NCBI RefSeq assembly: GCF_003544875.1
Contig: NZ_CP032093.1
Coordinates: 2,046,001-2,110,000 of the forward strand
Length of the DNA: 64,000 nucleotides
From: Vibrio alfacsensis
Lineage (GTDB): Bacteria > Pseudomonadota > Gammaproteobacteria > Enterobacterales > Vibrionaceae
Direction of reading: 5' to 3'
The notes under the pieces were generated by a model, which had not been told where the DNA came from, made no database searches, and saw nothing but the letters and a program-made list of their open reading frames with translations. A program made the translations under genes and the position numbers. How positions within the stretch are numbered: position 1 is the stretch's first letter; every line of letters begins with the position of its first letter. Positions 48,813 through 58,170 of the stretch are shown piece after piece.

Positions 48813-49733
48813 TTAGTAGCGAATTTTCGGGTCAATCATTGCTAGCAAAATATCAACGATAGCGTTGAACAGAATAAATAGGAAACCGATCAAAATGGTC
48901 ACTCCCATCACTAGCGAGTAGTCACGGTTAAACGCGGCATTGACGAACAGTTTACCGATGCCAGGTAGGCCAAAGATGGTCTCAACAACCACCGAACCAG
49001 TAATAATGCCGACAAACGCAGGTCCCATGTACGACACAACAGGTAGTAACGCCGGTTTTAGAGCGTGTTTGATGATGATGTAACGGTAACTCAACCCTTT
49101 CGCACGAGCAGTACGAATAAAGTTACTATTCAGTGTCTCAATCATTGAACCACGGGTGATACGAGCAAACGTGGCGACATAAAGCAATGACATGGCAATC
49201 ACTGGCAACACCAAATATTGCCACGAACCATCATGCCACCCGCCCGCTGGGAATAAATTCCAATGCAAAGAGAACACATAAATCAATGCAGGTGCCAACA
49301 CAAAAGATGGCATTACCACTCCTGCCATCGCAGTAGACATGATGGTGTAATCCAGCCACGAATTTTGTTTGAGTGCGGCGATTGTGCCGATCGATACGCC
49401 GAGAATAACGGTGAAAATAAAGGCAATAAAACCGACTTTTGCAGAAACAGGCAATGCTACCGCGATCAACTCATTAACGGTGTAATCTAAGTATTTGAAC
49501 GATGGCCCAAAGTCACCTTGGATAACATTAGTCAGATAGGTGGTATATTGCTCAAATACAGGCTTATCTAAACCGTATTTGGCTTCAATGTTCGCCATAA
49601 CTTCTGGCGGTAAAGGACGCTCGCTCGAGAATGGGTTACCCGGTGCGAAACGCATGAGAAAGAAAGACACGGTGATCAAAACCAACATGGTCGGGATCGC
49701 CTCAAATATCCTTTTTGCGATGAATTTAAGCAT
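48813..49733 (-). CDS. oppB: Oligopeptide ABC transporter permease OppB
   Basis: Second permease; 306 residues with six membrane segments, starting MLKFIAKRIFEAIPTMLVL and ending with ILLAMIDPKIRY. The EAA loop is FIRTARAKGLSYRYIIIKHALKPA. It follows oppA after 108 bp that contain a hairpin. Confidence 0.97.
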   Translation of the reverse strand: MLKFIAKRIFEAIPTMLVLITVSFFLMRFAPGNPFSSERPLPPEVMANIEAKYGLDKPVFEQYTTYLTNVIQGDFGPSFKYLDYTVNELIAVALPVSAKVGFIAFIFTVILGVSIGTIAALKQNSWLDYTIMSTAMAGVVMPSFVLAPALIYVFSLHWNLFPAGGWHDGSWQYLVLPVIAMSLLYVATFARITRGSMIETLNSNFIRTARAKGLSYRYIIIKHALKPALLPVVSYMGPAFVGIITGSVVVETIFGLPGIGKLFVNAAFNRDYSLVMGVTILIGFLFILFNAIVDILLAMIDPKIRY

Positions 49734-49782
49734 AAACTCACTCTTTCAGTCTGTGACAGTTAAAAAAATTTGATAGTAGGCA

Positions 49783-49809
49783 CTGCACGTCCAAAATAGG
49801 TACGTGCAG
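49783..49809 (-). promoter_or_regulatory. Hairpin between oppA and oppB
   Basis: CTGCACGT and ACGTGCAG form a perfect 8-bp stem with an 11-nt loop in the oppA-oppB gap. No T run follows, so it is more like the 3' stabiliser that keeps binding-protein mRNA more abundant than permease mRNA. Confidence 0.65.
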
Positions 49810-49840
49810 GCCTTATTCTTATAGTCTTGAAGCTAAGTTA

Positions 49841-51472
49841 TTACTGAGCTTTGATGTAAAGATCTTTTGAGTAGATCTTTTCTTCCGCGTTGTTTGCAGG
49901 GAAACCACCAACGTGCGGATTAAGCAGACGTGAACGAACATACTGATAGATAGGCGCGATTGGCATATCTTTCGCCATCAGTTTTTCAGCTTCTAGGTAA
50001 ATTGCCGTACGCTCTTCTTCTGAAGTCGATTGGATCGCCTTTTCAATCAGAGCATCGTAATCTTTGTTGCCCCAGTGCTGACCACCGGTTGTGTTCGAAC
50101 TCACCATAAGGGTTAGGAAAGAAGATGCTTCGTTGTAGTCACCACACCAACCTGCGCGCGCGACTTCGAAATCACCTTGGTCTTTAGTAGATAGGTATGT
50201 TTTCCACTCTTGGTTTTCGAGCGTAACGTCTAGACCAAGTGTTTTCTTCCACATAGAGCCTAGCGCTACTGCTAGTTTCTTGTGGTTTTCATCTGTGTTG
50301 TATAGAAGAGAGAATTTAAGAGGATTGCTCTTACCGTAACCCGCTTCCTCAAGTAAACGTGCAGCTTCAGCGTTACGCTCTTTTTGCGTCATCTTGCCGT
50401 AAACCGGCAGTTCAGGGTTGAAGTGCGCTGTAATTTCAGGCGTGAGGAAGTAAGCAGGCTTCTGGCCTTGGCCAAGAATCGCATTTGCAACGATGTCACG
50501 GTCAATCGCGTAAGAAATTGCTTTACGAACACGAGGGTCGTTAAATGGTTCTTTCTTGGTGTTGAATGAGTAGTAGTACGTACATAGGCTGCCCTCAACC
50601 GATACCGACTCTGGGTGTTCTTTCTTCAAACGTTTGAAGTGCTCAGTAGGCAGCTTAGACGTAAAGTCGATTTCACCAGACAAGAAGCGGTTCATCTCAG
50701 CAACACCGTTCTCGATTGGAAGGTAAGTCACTTTATTGAGAACAGTCTTATCGTTTTCCCAGTACTGAGCGTTGCGAACCAGTTCAAGACGCTCATTCAC
50801 AACCCACTTGTTAACAACATAGGCACCATTACCAACAAAGTTTTCCGGTTTAGTCCATTGGTCACCAAACTTTTCAACCGTTGCTTGGTGAACTGGTTTC
50901 ATTGTTGTGTGGCCCGCCATCATGACAAAGTAAGGAACAGCGGTGTCTAGCTCAACCACAAGTGTGTGATCGTCAGTCGCCTTAACACCAAGCTCACTCT
51001 TATCTTTCTTCCCTGAAACGATGTCTTTCGCGTTTTTCATCTTGGTGTATTCCATGTACCAAGAATATGGCGAAGCCGTTGCAGGGTCGACGGCACGTTG
51101 CCAGCTGTACACGAAATCTTGCGCGGTTACAGGATCGCCGTTAGACCATTTTGCATCTTTACGTAGGTGGAATGTAAACGTTTTGTTATCTTGTGTTTCC
51201 CAACGTTCAGCAACACCTGGAATCGTGTCACCATCAGCATTTTGGTTCACTAGGCCTTCAAGAAGATCACGAATCACATGCGACTCTGGAACACCTTGAG
51301 ATTTGTGCGGGTCAATCGTCGCAACCTCAGTACCGTTACCACGAACAAGTTCTTGTTTATCAGCAAGTTTAGTACCTGCTGGAACATCAGCAGCAAAAGC
51401 AATAGTAGAAGTAGCAGACACTGCCAGACCAGCACCTAGAAGAAGGGCTTTGGTGATTTTGTTCTTATACAT
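49841..51472 (-). CDS. oppA: Oligopeptide ABC transporter periplasmic binding protein OppA
   Basis: Binds peptides in the periplasm (SBP_bac_5). From ATG 51472 (GGAG eight bases upstream) the 543-residue protein has a Sec signal peptide (MYKNKITKALLLGAGLAVS, cleaved near AFA-AD), then VRGNGTEVATIDPHKSQGVPE and FHLRKDAKWSNGDPVTAQDFVYSW, both classic OppA/MppA segments. First and most expressed gene of oppABCDF. Confidence 0.97.
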   Translation of the reverse strand: MYKNKITKALLLGAGLAVSATSTIAFAADVPAGTKLADKQELVRGNGTEVATIDPHKSQGVPESHVIRDLLEGLVNQNADGDTIPGVAERWETQDNKTFTFHLRKDAKWSNGDPVTAQDFVYSWQRAVDPATASPYSWYMEYTKMKNAKDIVSGKKDKSELGVKATDDHTLVVELDTAVPYFVMMAGHTTMKPVHQATVEKFGDQWTKPENFVGNGAYVVNKWVVNERLELVRNAQYWENDKTVLNKVTYLPIENGVAEMNRFLSGEIDFTSKLPTEHFKRLKKEHPESVSVEGSLCTYYYSFNTKKEPFNDPRVRKAISYAIDRDIVANAILGQGQKPAYFLTPEITAHFNPELPVYGKMTQKERNAEAARLLEEAGYGKSNPLKFSLLYNTDENHKKLAVALGSMWKKTLGLDVTLENQEWKTYLSTKDQGDFEVARAGWCGDYNEASSFLTLMVSSNTTGGQHWGNKDYDALIEKAIQSTSEEERTAIYLEAEKLMAKDMPIAPIYQYVRSRLLNPHVGGFPANNAEEKIYSKDLYIKAQ

Positions 51473-52025
51473 GCGTAAAACTCCAAGTTTTTCATTAGCA
51501 TCCATGACTTCTTTGTAAGGCTCTGGAACGGTCGGTGCTTTAGAATTTTTTTGTGCACATTTTGAGCATAAAACTCTAAAACCTTACAAAGACTGCGGCA
51601 CACATTAGCAATCATCAAAGTAATTTGCCATAAACAATCAGCAAAAAAACTAATAATTCTGTAATTAGTGCTTATATTTAGCAATAAATACCAAACAAAA
51701 GTATTGCTTAGCGAAATAGGAACTAACACGTCCACTTTGCAGCTAAAACTATCGATAAATCTAAAATTAAACGAATTTTTAGCATCATTCGCTAGGTATT
51801 TCGCAACAAATTAACATTTACAACTCTTATCGTCTAACCAATAATCGTATATGTATCGCTCGATATTGCTGTATTGTGAGCAACATCACCGTGACTAAAA
51901 AGCAGATGGATACTAGGTGGAATTCGCGTTAGAACAAGAAATAGAAGAGCAAAAAGGCAGAATAAAAAAGGCCAGAGGAGTAAACCTCTGGCCTTTCATA
52001 TCATATAGGTAACGCAGTAATAGCT
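51473..52025. other. Intergenic region upstream of oppA
   Basis: 553 bases with no convincing gene. It is AT-rich, with many short A/T runs, and should contain the oppA promoter and leader. In enterobacteria oppA leaders are targets of the small RNA GcvB, but I could not identify a binding stretch here. The moaE terminator occupies 51967-51996. Confidence 0.4.
51967..51996 (-). terminator. Terminator of the moa operon
   Basis: AAAGGCCAGAGG AGTAAA CCTCTGGCCTTT, a 12-bp perfect stem followed on the minus strand by T-rich sequence, about 30 bases after the moaE stop. Confidence 0.92.
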
Positions 52026-52481
52026 TTACTTTTCCCAGCGTTGCGCAGCCTGATGATCAGTTTCACGCGACTCAATCCAGCGGTTTTCACTGGTTGTTCG
52101 CTCTTTTTTCCAGAATGGAGCCTTAGTTTTCAAGAAGTCCATGATGAACTCGCAAGCATCAAACGCTGCGCCACGATGCGCGCTAGAAACACCGACAAAC
52201 ACGATTTGATCACCTGTGTCTAAATCCCCAACACGGTGAATAACACGAACGCCTAATAGAGGCCAACGTGATTCGGCCTCATCACAGATATCGATCAGAC
52301 TTTTCTCAGTCATACCCGGATAATGTTCAAGATGTAGCCCAATGACATTATCGCCAAGATTCATGTCACGAACCTTACCGATGAATGTCACGACCGCACC
52401 AGAAGCAGTACCCTCTGATAGTCTTTGGTACTCTTGGTCAACAGAAAAGTCTTCTGCTTGTACAGAAACGCGAGGATCCAT
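52026..52481 (-). CDS. moaE: Molybdopterin synthase catalytic subunit MoaE
   Basis: Large subunit of molybdopterin synthase, which adds the dithiolene sulfurs to cyclic pyranopterin. 151 residues with VVTFIGKVRDMN, LHLEHYPGMTEKSL, VSSAHRGAAFDACEFIMDFLKTKAPFWK containing the conserved active-site lysines. One base separates its ATG from the moaD stop. Confidence 0.97.
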   Translation of the reverse strand: MDPRVSVQAEDFSVDQEYQRLSEGTASGAVVTFIGKVRDMNLGDNVIGLHLEHYPGMTEKSLIDICDEAESRWPLLGVRVIHRVGDLDTGDQIVFVGVSSAHRGAAFDACEFIMDFLKTKAPFWKKERTTSENRWIESRETDHQAAQRWEK

Positions 52482-52482
52482 C

Positions 52483-52740
52483 TTAGCCCCCTGTTACCGG
52501 CGGGAAGAAAGCGACTTCATCGCCCGATTTTACTTGCGTATCTAACGGAACGATCGATTGATTTACCGCTACTAACAGCTTACCCGGCTCAAGAGCTAGG
52601 TCCCACTTACCGTCTTGGTTTGCACCAACATCCACTAAGTGAGCTCGGATCGCTTCTACGCTATCAAATTGGTCTTCTAGCTCAAGACTATCAATACCAA
52701 CAAGCTCGCGAGTTTGAGCAAAGAAAAGTACTTTAATCAT
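52483..52740 (-). CDS. moaD: Molybdopterin synthase sulfur carrier subunit MoaD
   Basis: Ubiquitin-like small subunit that carries the sulfur as a C-terminal thiocarboxylate. 85 residues ending in the required diglycine (FFPPVTGG), starting [15 protein letters not shown]. Its ATG overlaps the moaC stop (TAATG). Confidence 0.96.
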   Translation of the reverse strand: MIKVLFFAQTRELVGIDSLELEDQFDSVEAIRAHLVDVGANQDGKWDLALEPGKLLVAVNQSIVPLDTQVKSGDEVAFFPPVTGG

Positions 52741-53216
52741 TATTCCGCCTTGAAGTGTCCTGATTTACCGCCCGTTTTTTCTAATAAACGAACTTGACCA
52801 ATCACCATATCTTTTTGTACCGCTTTACACATATCGTAAATCGTCAATGCTGCAACAGAAGCCGCTGTTAACGCTTCCATTTCAACACCGGTCTTGCCAG
52901 CAAGCTTACATACGGACTCGATGCGAACTTTGTTTTCCGCTTCAATTGCTTCCAATTGAACTTCAACTTTAGACAACAATAGCGGGTGACAAAGTGGGAT
53001 CAAATCCCAAGTTTTCTTTGCAGCTTGAATGCCAGCAATACGTGCTGTTGCAAACACATCACCTTTATGGTGCTGACCAGAAACAATCAGTTGTAGTGTT
53101 TCTGGGGCCATGTGTACAAACGCTTCTGCGCGTGCTTCACGAACGGTTTCTGCTTTTGCAGATACGTCCACCATGTTTGCTTCGCCGGACGCATTGATAT
53201 GGGTAAATTGGGTCAT
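52740..53216 (-). CDS. moaC: Cyclic pyranopterin monophosphate synthase MoaC
   Basis: Second step of molybdenum cofactor synthesis, converting the MoaA product to cyclic pyranopterin monophosphate. 158 residues with the family motifs [29 protein letters not shown], and [23 protein letters not shown]. Spaced 26 bp from moaB. Confidence 0.98.
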
Positions 53217-53242
53217 CGTTTTTTGTTCGCCTTTTAGAAAGG

Positions 53243-53755
53243 TTATACAGATAGGTGTGGCATGAAGTTACAAGGACGGTGGCTTGCATCCAGTTGCTGC
53301 TTGATAATCTTTGTCCAACCAGTACGACATGCACCTGTTGAACCAGGCATCGCGAAAATCACGGTGTGGTTAGCAAAACCTGCGATCGCACGAGACTGAA
53401 TCGTTGATGTGCCGATTTCTTCATAAGACACTTGACGGAACAATTCACCGAACCCCTCAACTTCTTTGTCGAAAAGTGGCTTAAGTGCTTCTGGAGTGCT
53501 GTCACGAGAAGTAAAACCAGTACCGCCAGTAATCATGATTGCCTGTACGTTTTCATCTGCAATCCACTGAGAAACGATCGCACGAATCTTGTACATATCA
53601 TCAATAACGATCTGTTTGTCAACGACATTATGACCCGCTTCTTTTGCATGCTCAACGAGGTAGCCGCCAGAAGTGTCATTTTCTTCCGTACGAGTGTCAG
53701 AGACCGTTAGAACGGCAATATTTGCAGCTTGGAATTTGCTTTCAGCGTGACCCAT
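53243..53755 (-). CDS. moaB: Molybdenum cofactor biosynthesis protein MoaB
   Basis: MogA/MoaB-type protein related to molybdopterin adenylyltransferase. 170 residues; [21 protein letters not shown] and [18 protein letters not shown] are the MPT-binding signatures, with the [10 protein letters not shown] end. In E. coli MoaB is dispensable and MogA does the adenylation; here a separate mogA is not visible in the window. Confidence 0.96.
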
Positions 53756-53851
53756 TTGTTCACCTATTCTCTAATTTGATTTTGATACGCTAGGTATCGA
53801 TTCTGGAAAAGCCATCAGAAGCCACGTCAGCTCCTGATGTAAAATCTGAAT

Positions 53852-54841
53852 TTAACCGCCGATAGACGCAAGATGTGGCGTCATACCAGTATTGCCATCG
53901 TGCAAGAAGTGACTCACGGATTTCGTTTGTAGTTGCGCTTGGATACGCTCAATCAATTCGTTTTCTTGCTCGTCACGTTCTAGCAGGTCACGTAACTCAA
54001 CACCATGATCACCGAACAAACAAAGGTGCAGTTTACCCAATGCCGAGACACGAAGTCGATTACAGCTCTCACAGAAGTCTTTTTCATAAGGCATGATCAG
54101 ACCAATTTCGCCTTTATAATCTGGGTGAACGAATACCTGAGCAGGGCCATCATTGTGAGAACGAACTTTAAGTAACCAACCATTAGCAATTAATTGATTT
54201 CGAATTGCAACACCAGAGACATGGTGCTTAGTAAACAAATCATCCATCTCACCGGTTTGCATTAATTCAATAAAACGCAGCTGAATAGGACGATCTTTAA
54301 TCCAGTTAAGAAAAGCCGGAAGTTCGTTGTGGTTGAGGTCTTTCATCAGTACCACGTTGACTTTCACTTGCTCAAAACCCACTTCAAATGCTCGTTCAAT
54401 ACCATTCATCACTTCTGCGAACTTATTTTCACCTGTGATTTGATGGAACATGCGAGGATCTAAGCTATCAACGCTAACGTTAATATGAGTAAGGCCGGCA
54501 TCACGCCAGTCTGCCACTTGCTTCGCCATGCGGTATCCATTGGTCGTCGTTGCGACTTTTTTGATACCCGGCGTGGTTGCGACTGAGTGAATAATGTCAG
54601 TAAAATCTTTACGTAAACTCGGTTCACCACCAGTGATACGAACCTTTGAGGTACCACAATCTGCAAACGCTTTAACAACACGTTTGATCTCTGGTAGAGA
54701 TAAAAAGGACGAGTTTTTATTGCCCGATGGCTTGTAGCCGTCAGGAAGGCAATAGGTACATTTGAAATTACATACGTCAGTCACAGACAGACGCAAGTAA
54801 TAGAACTTACGATGAAATTTGTCTTCGAATTGTTGCGCCAC
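53852..54841 (-). CDS. moaA: GTP 3',8-cyclase MoaA
   Basis: Radical-SAM enzyme that starts molybdenum cofactor synthesis. The N-terminal cluster motif is CNFKCTYC (near residue 24), the C-terminal cluster cysteines are in [20 protein letters not shown], and the essential tail ends in GG. I start at GTG 54841 ([12 protein letters not shown], 329 residues, the E. coli length) rather than the upstream ATG at 54856, which lies inside the riboswitch. First gene of moaABCDE. Confidence 0.96.
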   Translation of the reverse strand: MAQQFEDKFHRKFYYLRLSVTDVCNFKCTYCLPDGYKPSGNKNSSFLSLPEIKRVVKAFADCGTSKVRITGGEPSLRKDFTDIIHSVATTPGIKKVATTTNGYRMAKQVADWRDAGLTHINVSVDSLDPRMFHQITGENKFAEVMNGIERAFEVGFEQVKVNVVLMKDLNHNELPAFLNWIKDRPIQLRFIELMQTGEMDDLFTKHHVSGVAIRNQLIANGWLLKVRSHNDGPAQVFVHPDYKGEIGLIMPYEKDFCESCNRLRVSALGKLHLCLFGDHGVELRDLLERDEQENELIERIQAQLQTKSVSHFLHDGNTGMTPHLASIGG

Positions 54842-54849
54842 GGAACACC

Positions 54850-54957
54850 TTTCCAAACACGGGAGGCATGCTCATTTCCAATCATGCCCTTGTGACAGAA
54901 TGTCACTGGCTCAAAACGCCTATCCTTAGACTTAGCATAGTGAGCTCGGAGTTATGG
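54850..54957 (-). promoter_or_regulatory. Molybdenum cofactor (Moco) riboswitch upstream of moaA
   Basis: The leader on the minus strand has a series of conserved segments matching the moaA leader of E. coli: GCCTCCCGTGTTTGGAAAGG just before the GTG (E. coli GCCTCCCGTATCTGGAAAGG), a closing pair GGCATG / CATGCC, and the upstream block AAGGATAGGCG with TGAGCCAGTGACATTCTGTCAC. In E. coli the Moco RNA represses moa translation when cofactor is plentiful. Assigned by eye; no covariance score. Confidence 0.85.
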
Positions 54958-55135
54958 CAACCAAGGGAAATCCCCCTGATAGCTTTGCTGTGTAAAATAC
55001 TTAAAATTTGTAATGGGATCCAGACTTAAGCACGAAAAAACCGCTTAATAGACACAATTTACCGCTTATTAAGTACCGTTACACTCTTCATTAAGATAAA
55101 TTGTAGTCGTTTTGCCCAATTATTAGAAGAACGAA

Positions 55136-56029
55136 ATGAATATCTACACCGAAAAAAAAGTGGTCGCAGTTGGCGGTGGTCACGGGTTAGGCCGTATGTT
55201 GGCGGCACTCAAAGACTTTGGTAGCAATGCGACTGGCATTGTTGCAACAACAGATAATGGTGGTTCTACGGGCCGAATTCGTCATTGCCAAGGGGGCATT
55301 GCTTGGGGGGATACTCGCAATTGCATCAACCAGCTTATCACTGAGCCCTCAATTAGCTCAATGATGTTCGAATATCGGTTTAAAGGAACAGGTGAACTCG
55401 ACGGCCACAATCTGGGCAACTTGATGCTAACAGCGTTGGATAACTTATCCGTACGCCCACTTGATGCGATCAATCTGATCCGCAACATGCTCAAAGTCGA
55501 TGTCAATATTCTGCCAATGTCTGAACATCCTTCCGATTTAACCGCGCTTTCTGTCGACGGACAGATAGTCACTGGCGAAACCAATATCGATGAAATGGAC
55601 ACCGATTTACGTCGTCTCGATTTATCACCAGAAGTGCCAGCGACGAAAGAAGCGGTCACCGCCTTATCAGAAGCTGATGTCATTATTCTTGGTCCCGGGA
55701 GCTTTTTAACGAGCATCATGCCACCACTGTTGCTACCAGAAATAGGCAAAGCCATCGCGACCAATAATAAAGCGAAAGTGATTTTCGTCGCGAACCTAAG
55801 CCCAGAATATGGCCCAGCTGGGCGCATGAACATGGCTCAAAAACTGGAATGGTGTGAACGTGCCTGTCAAGGGCGAAAAATTGATGTCGTGCTGACTGAA
55901 GTGGCAGAACAAGAAGTACTAGACAATTGGAATGTGGTCACTGAATCATTAGCTTCAACAAACCGCGATTGGCGCCATGATCGTGACAAGTTAAAACTTG
56001 CAGTTGAAAATCAATTGGTCGCCAAATAA
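55136..56029 (+). CDS. YvcK-family protein (gluconeogenesis factor / YbhK)
   Basis: A 297-residue member of the CofD/YvcK superfamily. The N-terminal VVAVGGGHGLGRMLAALKDF and TDNGGSTGRIR, GDTRNCINQL and the HNLGNLMLTAL motif are characteristic; GPGSFLTSIMPPLL follows. YvcK binds UDP-GlcNAc in Bacillus and is needed for growth on gluconeogenic carbon; YbhK is the E. coli homologue. It is divergent from moaA, the same arrangement as ybhK-moaA in E. coli. Confidence 0.92.
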   Translation: MNIYTEKKVVAVGGGHGLGRMLAALKDFGSNATGIVATTDNGGSTGRIRHCQGGIAWGDTRNCINQLITEPSISSMMFEYRFKGTGELDGHNLGNLMLTALDNLSVRPLDAINLIRNMLKVDVNILPMSEHPSDLTALSVDGQIVTGETNIDEMDTDLRRLDLSPEVPATKEAVTALSEADVIILGPGSFLTSIMPPLLLPEIGKAIATNNKAKVIFVANLSPEYGPAGRMNMAQKLEWCERACQGRKIDVVLTEVAEQEVLDNWNVVTESLASTNRDWRHDRDKLKLAVENQLVAK

Positions 56030-56055
56030 ATCGATTATCAACAAGAACATACAAC

Positions 56056-56079
56056 AAAGCCCATCCTGTGATGGGCTTT
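56056..56079. terminator. Terminator between the YvcK-like gene and luxU
   Basis: AAAGCCCATC CTGT GATGGGCTTT, a perfect 10-bp stem between convergent genes, usable in both directions. Confidence 0.85.
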
Positions 56080-56105
56080 GTGTTTCTAAACGTTTGCTAA
56101 CAAGG

Positions 56106-56450
56106 TTATTTGGTCCAAGCGCGGTATGCTTCTCGAGTTCTATCAAGCAACTCAAGCATTTCATTCACTTCTGGCCCTTGCGGCATGATCTCACATGACT
56201 TCACTCTAATATCAATCGTGTTTGCAAGCTCACAGAGCTGATCTGCACCGAAACTCGCCGCACTACTCTTAAGAGCGTGGCTGATCTCTCTTAAATAAGC
56301 ATCTTGTTCCTCGGCTTGAAAGCGAGAAAGATTCGTAACGTAAGTGTCCAGTTCACCTAGAAATATTTCCAACAAAACAGGCACATTGTCACTGCCAATA
56401 TCTACCGACAATTGGTCTATCTTACTCTGATTTAATATATCCATATTCAT
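56106..56450 (-). CDS. luxU: Phosphorelay protein LuxU
   Basis: Single-domain Hpt protein that passes phosphate from the quorum-sensing receptors (LuxN, LuxPQ, CqsS in relatives) to LuxO. From ATG 56450 it has 114 residues, with the phospho-histidine at 58 in [18 protein letters not shown]. The ATG overlaps the luxO stop (ATGA), which fits translational coupling. Length and sequence match V. harveyi LuxU. Confidence 0.97.
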   Translation of the reverse strand: MNMDILNQSKIDQLSVDIGSDNVPVLLEIFLGELDTYVTNLSRFQAEEQDAYLREISHALKSSAASFGADQLCELANTIDIRVKSCEIMPQGPEVNEMLELLDRTREAYRAWTK

Positions 56451-57850
56451 ACGTTTTGTTTTTCTTCTTTCGTGCCCCAAGCTTGGAGCTTACGATAAAT
56501 CGTTGATGGGCTAACATCTAAATAACCCGCGGCTCTAGGAATATTCCCATCACAAGCTTTGATCGCCTGCTCAATGGCTTCTTTTTCAGTCATCCATAGC
56601 GGGGTAATGTCTGACGCCGTTATCGCCTTTTGGGGCATTGGGCTTACAATGGCACTGCCAACAAGCGGCATATTAAGCGGAGGCGGTAGCATCTCGATGG
56701 TAATCTCTTTACCATTATTTAGCACCACGATATTCCTCAGAACGTTTTGCAATTGACGAACGTTTCCTGGCCACTCATAGCGATTAAATTTATCAATCAC
56801 ATCTTGAGAGAAACGAACAAAGTTCTTACCTTCTTCATGAGACATGTAACCTAATAACGAATAAGCGATTTCGATAACATCCTCACCACGTTCTCTCAGT
56901 GGTGGTAGGTGCAAAGGAATCACATATAATCGGTAATACAAATCTTCACGAAAGCGCCCCTCTTGTACCTCTTTCCATGGGTCTCGGTTCGTCGCACATA
57001 CAAAGCGCACGTCCACACTCTTCATTTTTGAAGAGCCCACTTTTTGGAATGTCCCCGTTTGGATGAATCGCAAAAGCTTGGTTTGTAAATCCAAGTCCAT
57101 TTCACACAACTCATCAAGGAACAAGGTACCACCATCGGCGAGTTCTGCGGCACCTTGGCGATCATTGGCAGCGCCCGTAAACGCACCTTTTACGTGGCCA
57201 AACAGCTCACTCTCGATGAGGTCTTTTGGAATGGCAGCACAGTTAATAGCAATAAATGGCTTATCACCGCGTTTACTCGCTGCGTGAATGGCTTCAGCAC
57301 ACACTTCTTTACCCGTACCACTCTCACCGGTGATAAAGATACTCGCTTTACTACTGGCTGCGGAGTCAATAGTCCGGTAAACCTGCTGCATGGTTTGGCT
57401 ACTGCCGATAAAACCTTGATAACTTTGGTTGCCCGGATTGTTAGCTTCGTTTTTCAGCTTAGTGGCTTTGCGAATCGCATTATTTACAGTAACGCGTAAT
57501 CGGTCTGCTTCACATGGTTTGATCAGGAAATCTTGAGAACCATGACGCATCGCTTCTACTGCAGTATCAATAGAGCCATGAGCAGTCATAAAGATAACAG
57601 GCACACTTGGATGACTATCTTTGACCTTATGTAGAACATCCATTCCCGTCATATCTGGCAAGCGAAGATCTAACAGAATAAGGTCAGGGGTGCGATGATT
57701 TAAACTGTCGATCGCTTCTCGGCCAGTACCAACAATGTTAATGTCGATACCAAGAGGTGTAAGGTATGAACGGTATAATGCGGCGACAGACGCGGTATCT
57801 TCAACCATCAAAAGATAACGAGACTTTTGACCATCTGGTTTATGTTGCAT
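56447..57850 (-). CDS. luxO: Quorum-sensing sigma-54 response regulator LuxO
   Basis: At low cell density phosphorylated LuxO activates the qrr small RNAs with sigma-54. 467 residues: receiver domain with the phospho-acceptor Asp61 in [12 protein letters not shown] (D47 in the short V. harveyi numbering), AAA+ domain with Walker [14 protein letters not shown], the sigma-54 loop GAFTGA, and a C-terminal Fis-type helix-turn-helix ([21 protein letters not shown]). The start could also be ATG 57808 (MVEDTASV). Divergent from qrr1, the standard order. Confidence 0.98.
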   Translation of the reverse strand: MQHKPDGQKSRYLLMVEDTASVAALYRSYLTPLGIDINIVGTGREAIDSLNHRTPDLILLDLRLPDMTGMDVLHKVKDSHPSVPVIFMTAHGSIDTAVEAMRHGSQDFLIKPCEADRLRVTVNNAIRKATKLKNEANNPGNQSYQGFIGSSQTMQQVYRTIDSAASSKASIFITGESGTGKEVCAEAIHAASKRGDKPFIAINCAAIPKDLIESELFGHVKGAFTGAANDRQGAAELADGGTLFLDELCEMDLDLQTKLLRFIQTGTFQKVGSSKMKSVDVRFVCATNRDPWKEVQEGRFREDLYYRLYVIPLHLPPLRERGEDVIEIAYSLLGYMSHEEGKNFVRFSQDVIDKFNRYEWPGNVRQLQNVLRNIVVLNNGKEITIEMLPPPLNMPLVGSAIVSPMPQKAITASDITPLWMTEKEAIEQAIKACDGNIPRAAGYLDVSPSTIYRKLQAWGTKEEKQNV

Positions 57851-57898
57851 AATCTAGCCATTTTTTGTTGTATTTTAAATAATAATCGCATTACGCAT

Positions 57899-57911
57899 TG
57901 CATTTTGCAAA
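57899..57911. promoter_or_regulatory. LuxO-type palindrome upstream of qrr1
   Basis: TTGCATTTTGCAA, a perfect palindrome around TTGCA-N3-TGCAA, sits about 100 bases before the predicted qrr1 start. The known LuxO enhancer sites have this form. A further GCATT/TTGCAT stretch lies close to the luxO start, which could be a second site. Confidence 0.75.
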
Positions 57912-57973
57912 CAAACTATCTGCAATGCTTAAATTTACAAAGTGACTTAGATTAAATATCAATACGTTAAAAA

Positions 57974-57989
57974 TGGCACAAACCATGCT
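57974..57989 (+). promoter_or_regulatory. Sigma-54 promoter of qrr1
   Basis: TGGCACAAACCATGCT fits the -24/-12 consensus (TGGCAC-N5-TTGCW, with one base off in the second box). The GG and GC lie 10 bases apart as required, and the -12 element is 12 bases before the qrr1 start. Confidence 0.92.
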
Positions 57990-57999
57990 GTCTTTCAAG

Positions 58000-58089
58000 T
58001 GACCCCTCGGGTCACCTAGCCAACTGACGTTGTTAGTGGGTTCTGTGCCCACAAAAGCCAATAGATCCGACTGTCTATTGGCTATTTTT
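58000..58089 (+). ncRNA. qrr1: Quorum regulatory small RNA Qrr1
   Basis: A Hfq-dependent small RNA that base-pairs with quorum-sensing targets such as luxR-type, luxO and aphA mRNAs. It starts TGACCCCTCGGGTCACC, a short first hairpin, then has the invariant Qrr core CCTAGCCAACTGACGTTGTTAGTG, and ends with the terminator AGCCAATAG / CTATTGGCT and a T run. The first stem-loop is shorter than in Qrr2-5, the feature that distinguishes Qrr1. It is divergent from luxO. The ends are estimated from the promoter and terminator. Confidence 0.95.
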
Positions 58090-58170
58090 GTATCCATGAC
58101 ATCCCAAACAGTTATGTCGACCCATCAACACGGATAAACGATGAATACCCTCTAACCTGTTGGTAATAAT

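Noticed and set aside
58000..58089. Small open frame crossing the qrr1 region on the minus strand (57891-58097).
   Set aside because: It runs antisense through a well-defined small RNA and its promoter; no homology or ribosome site.
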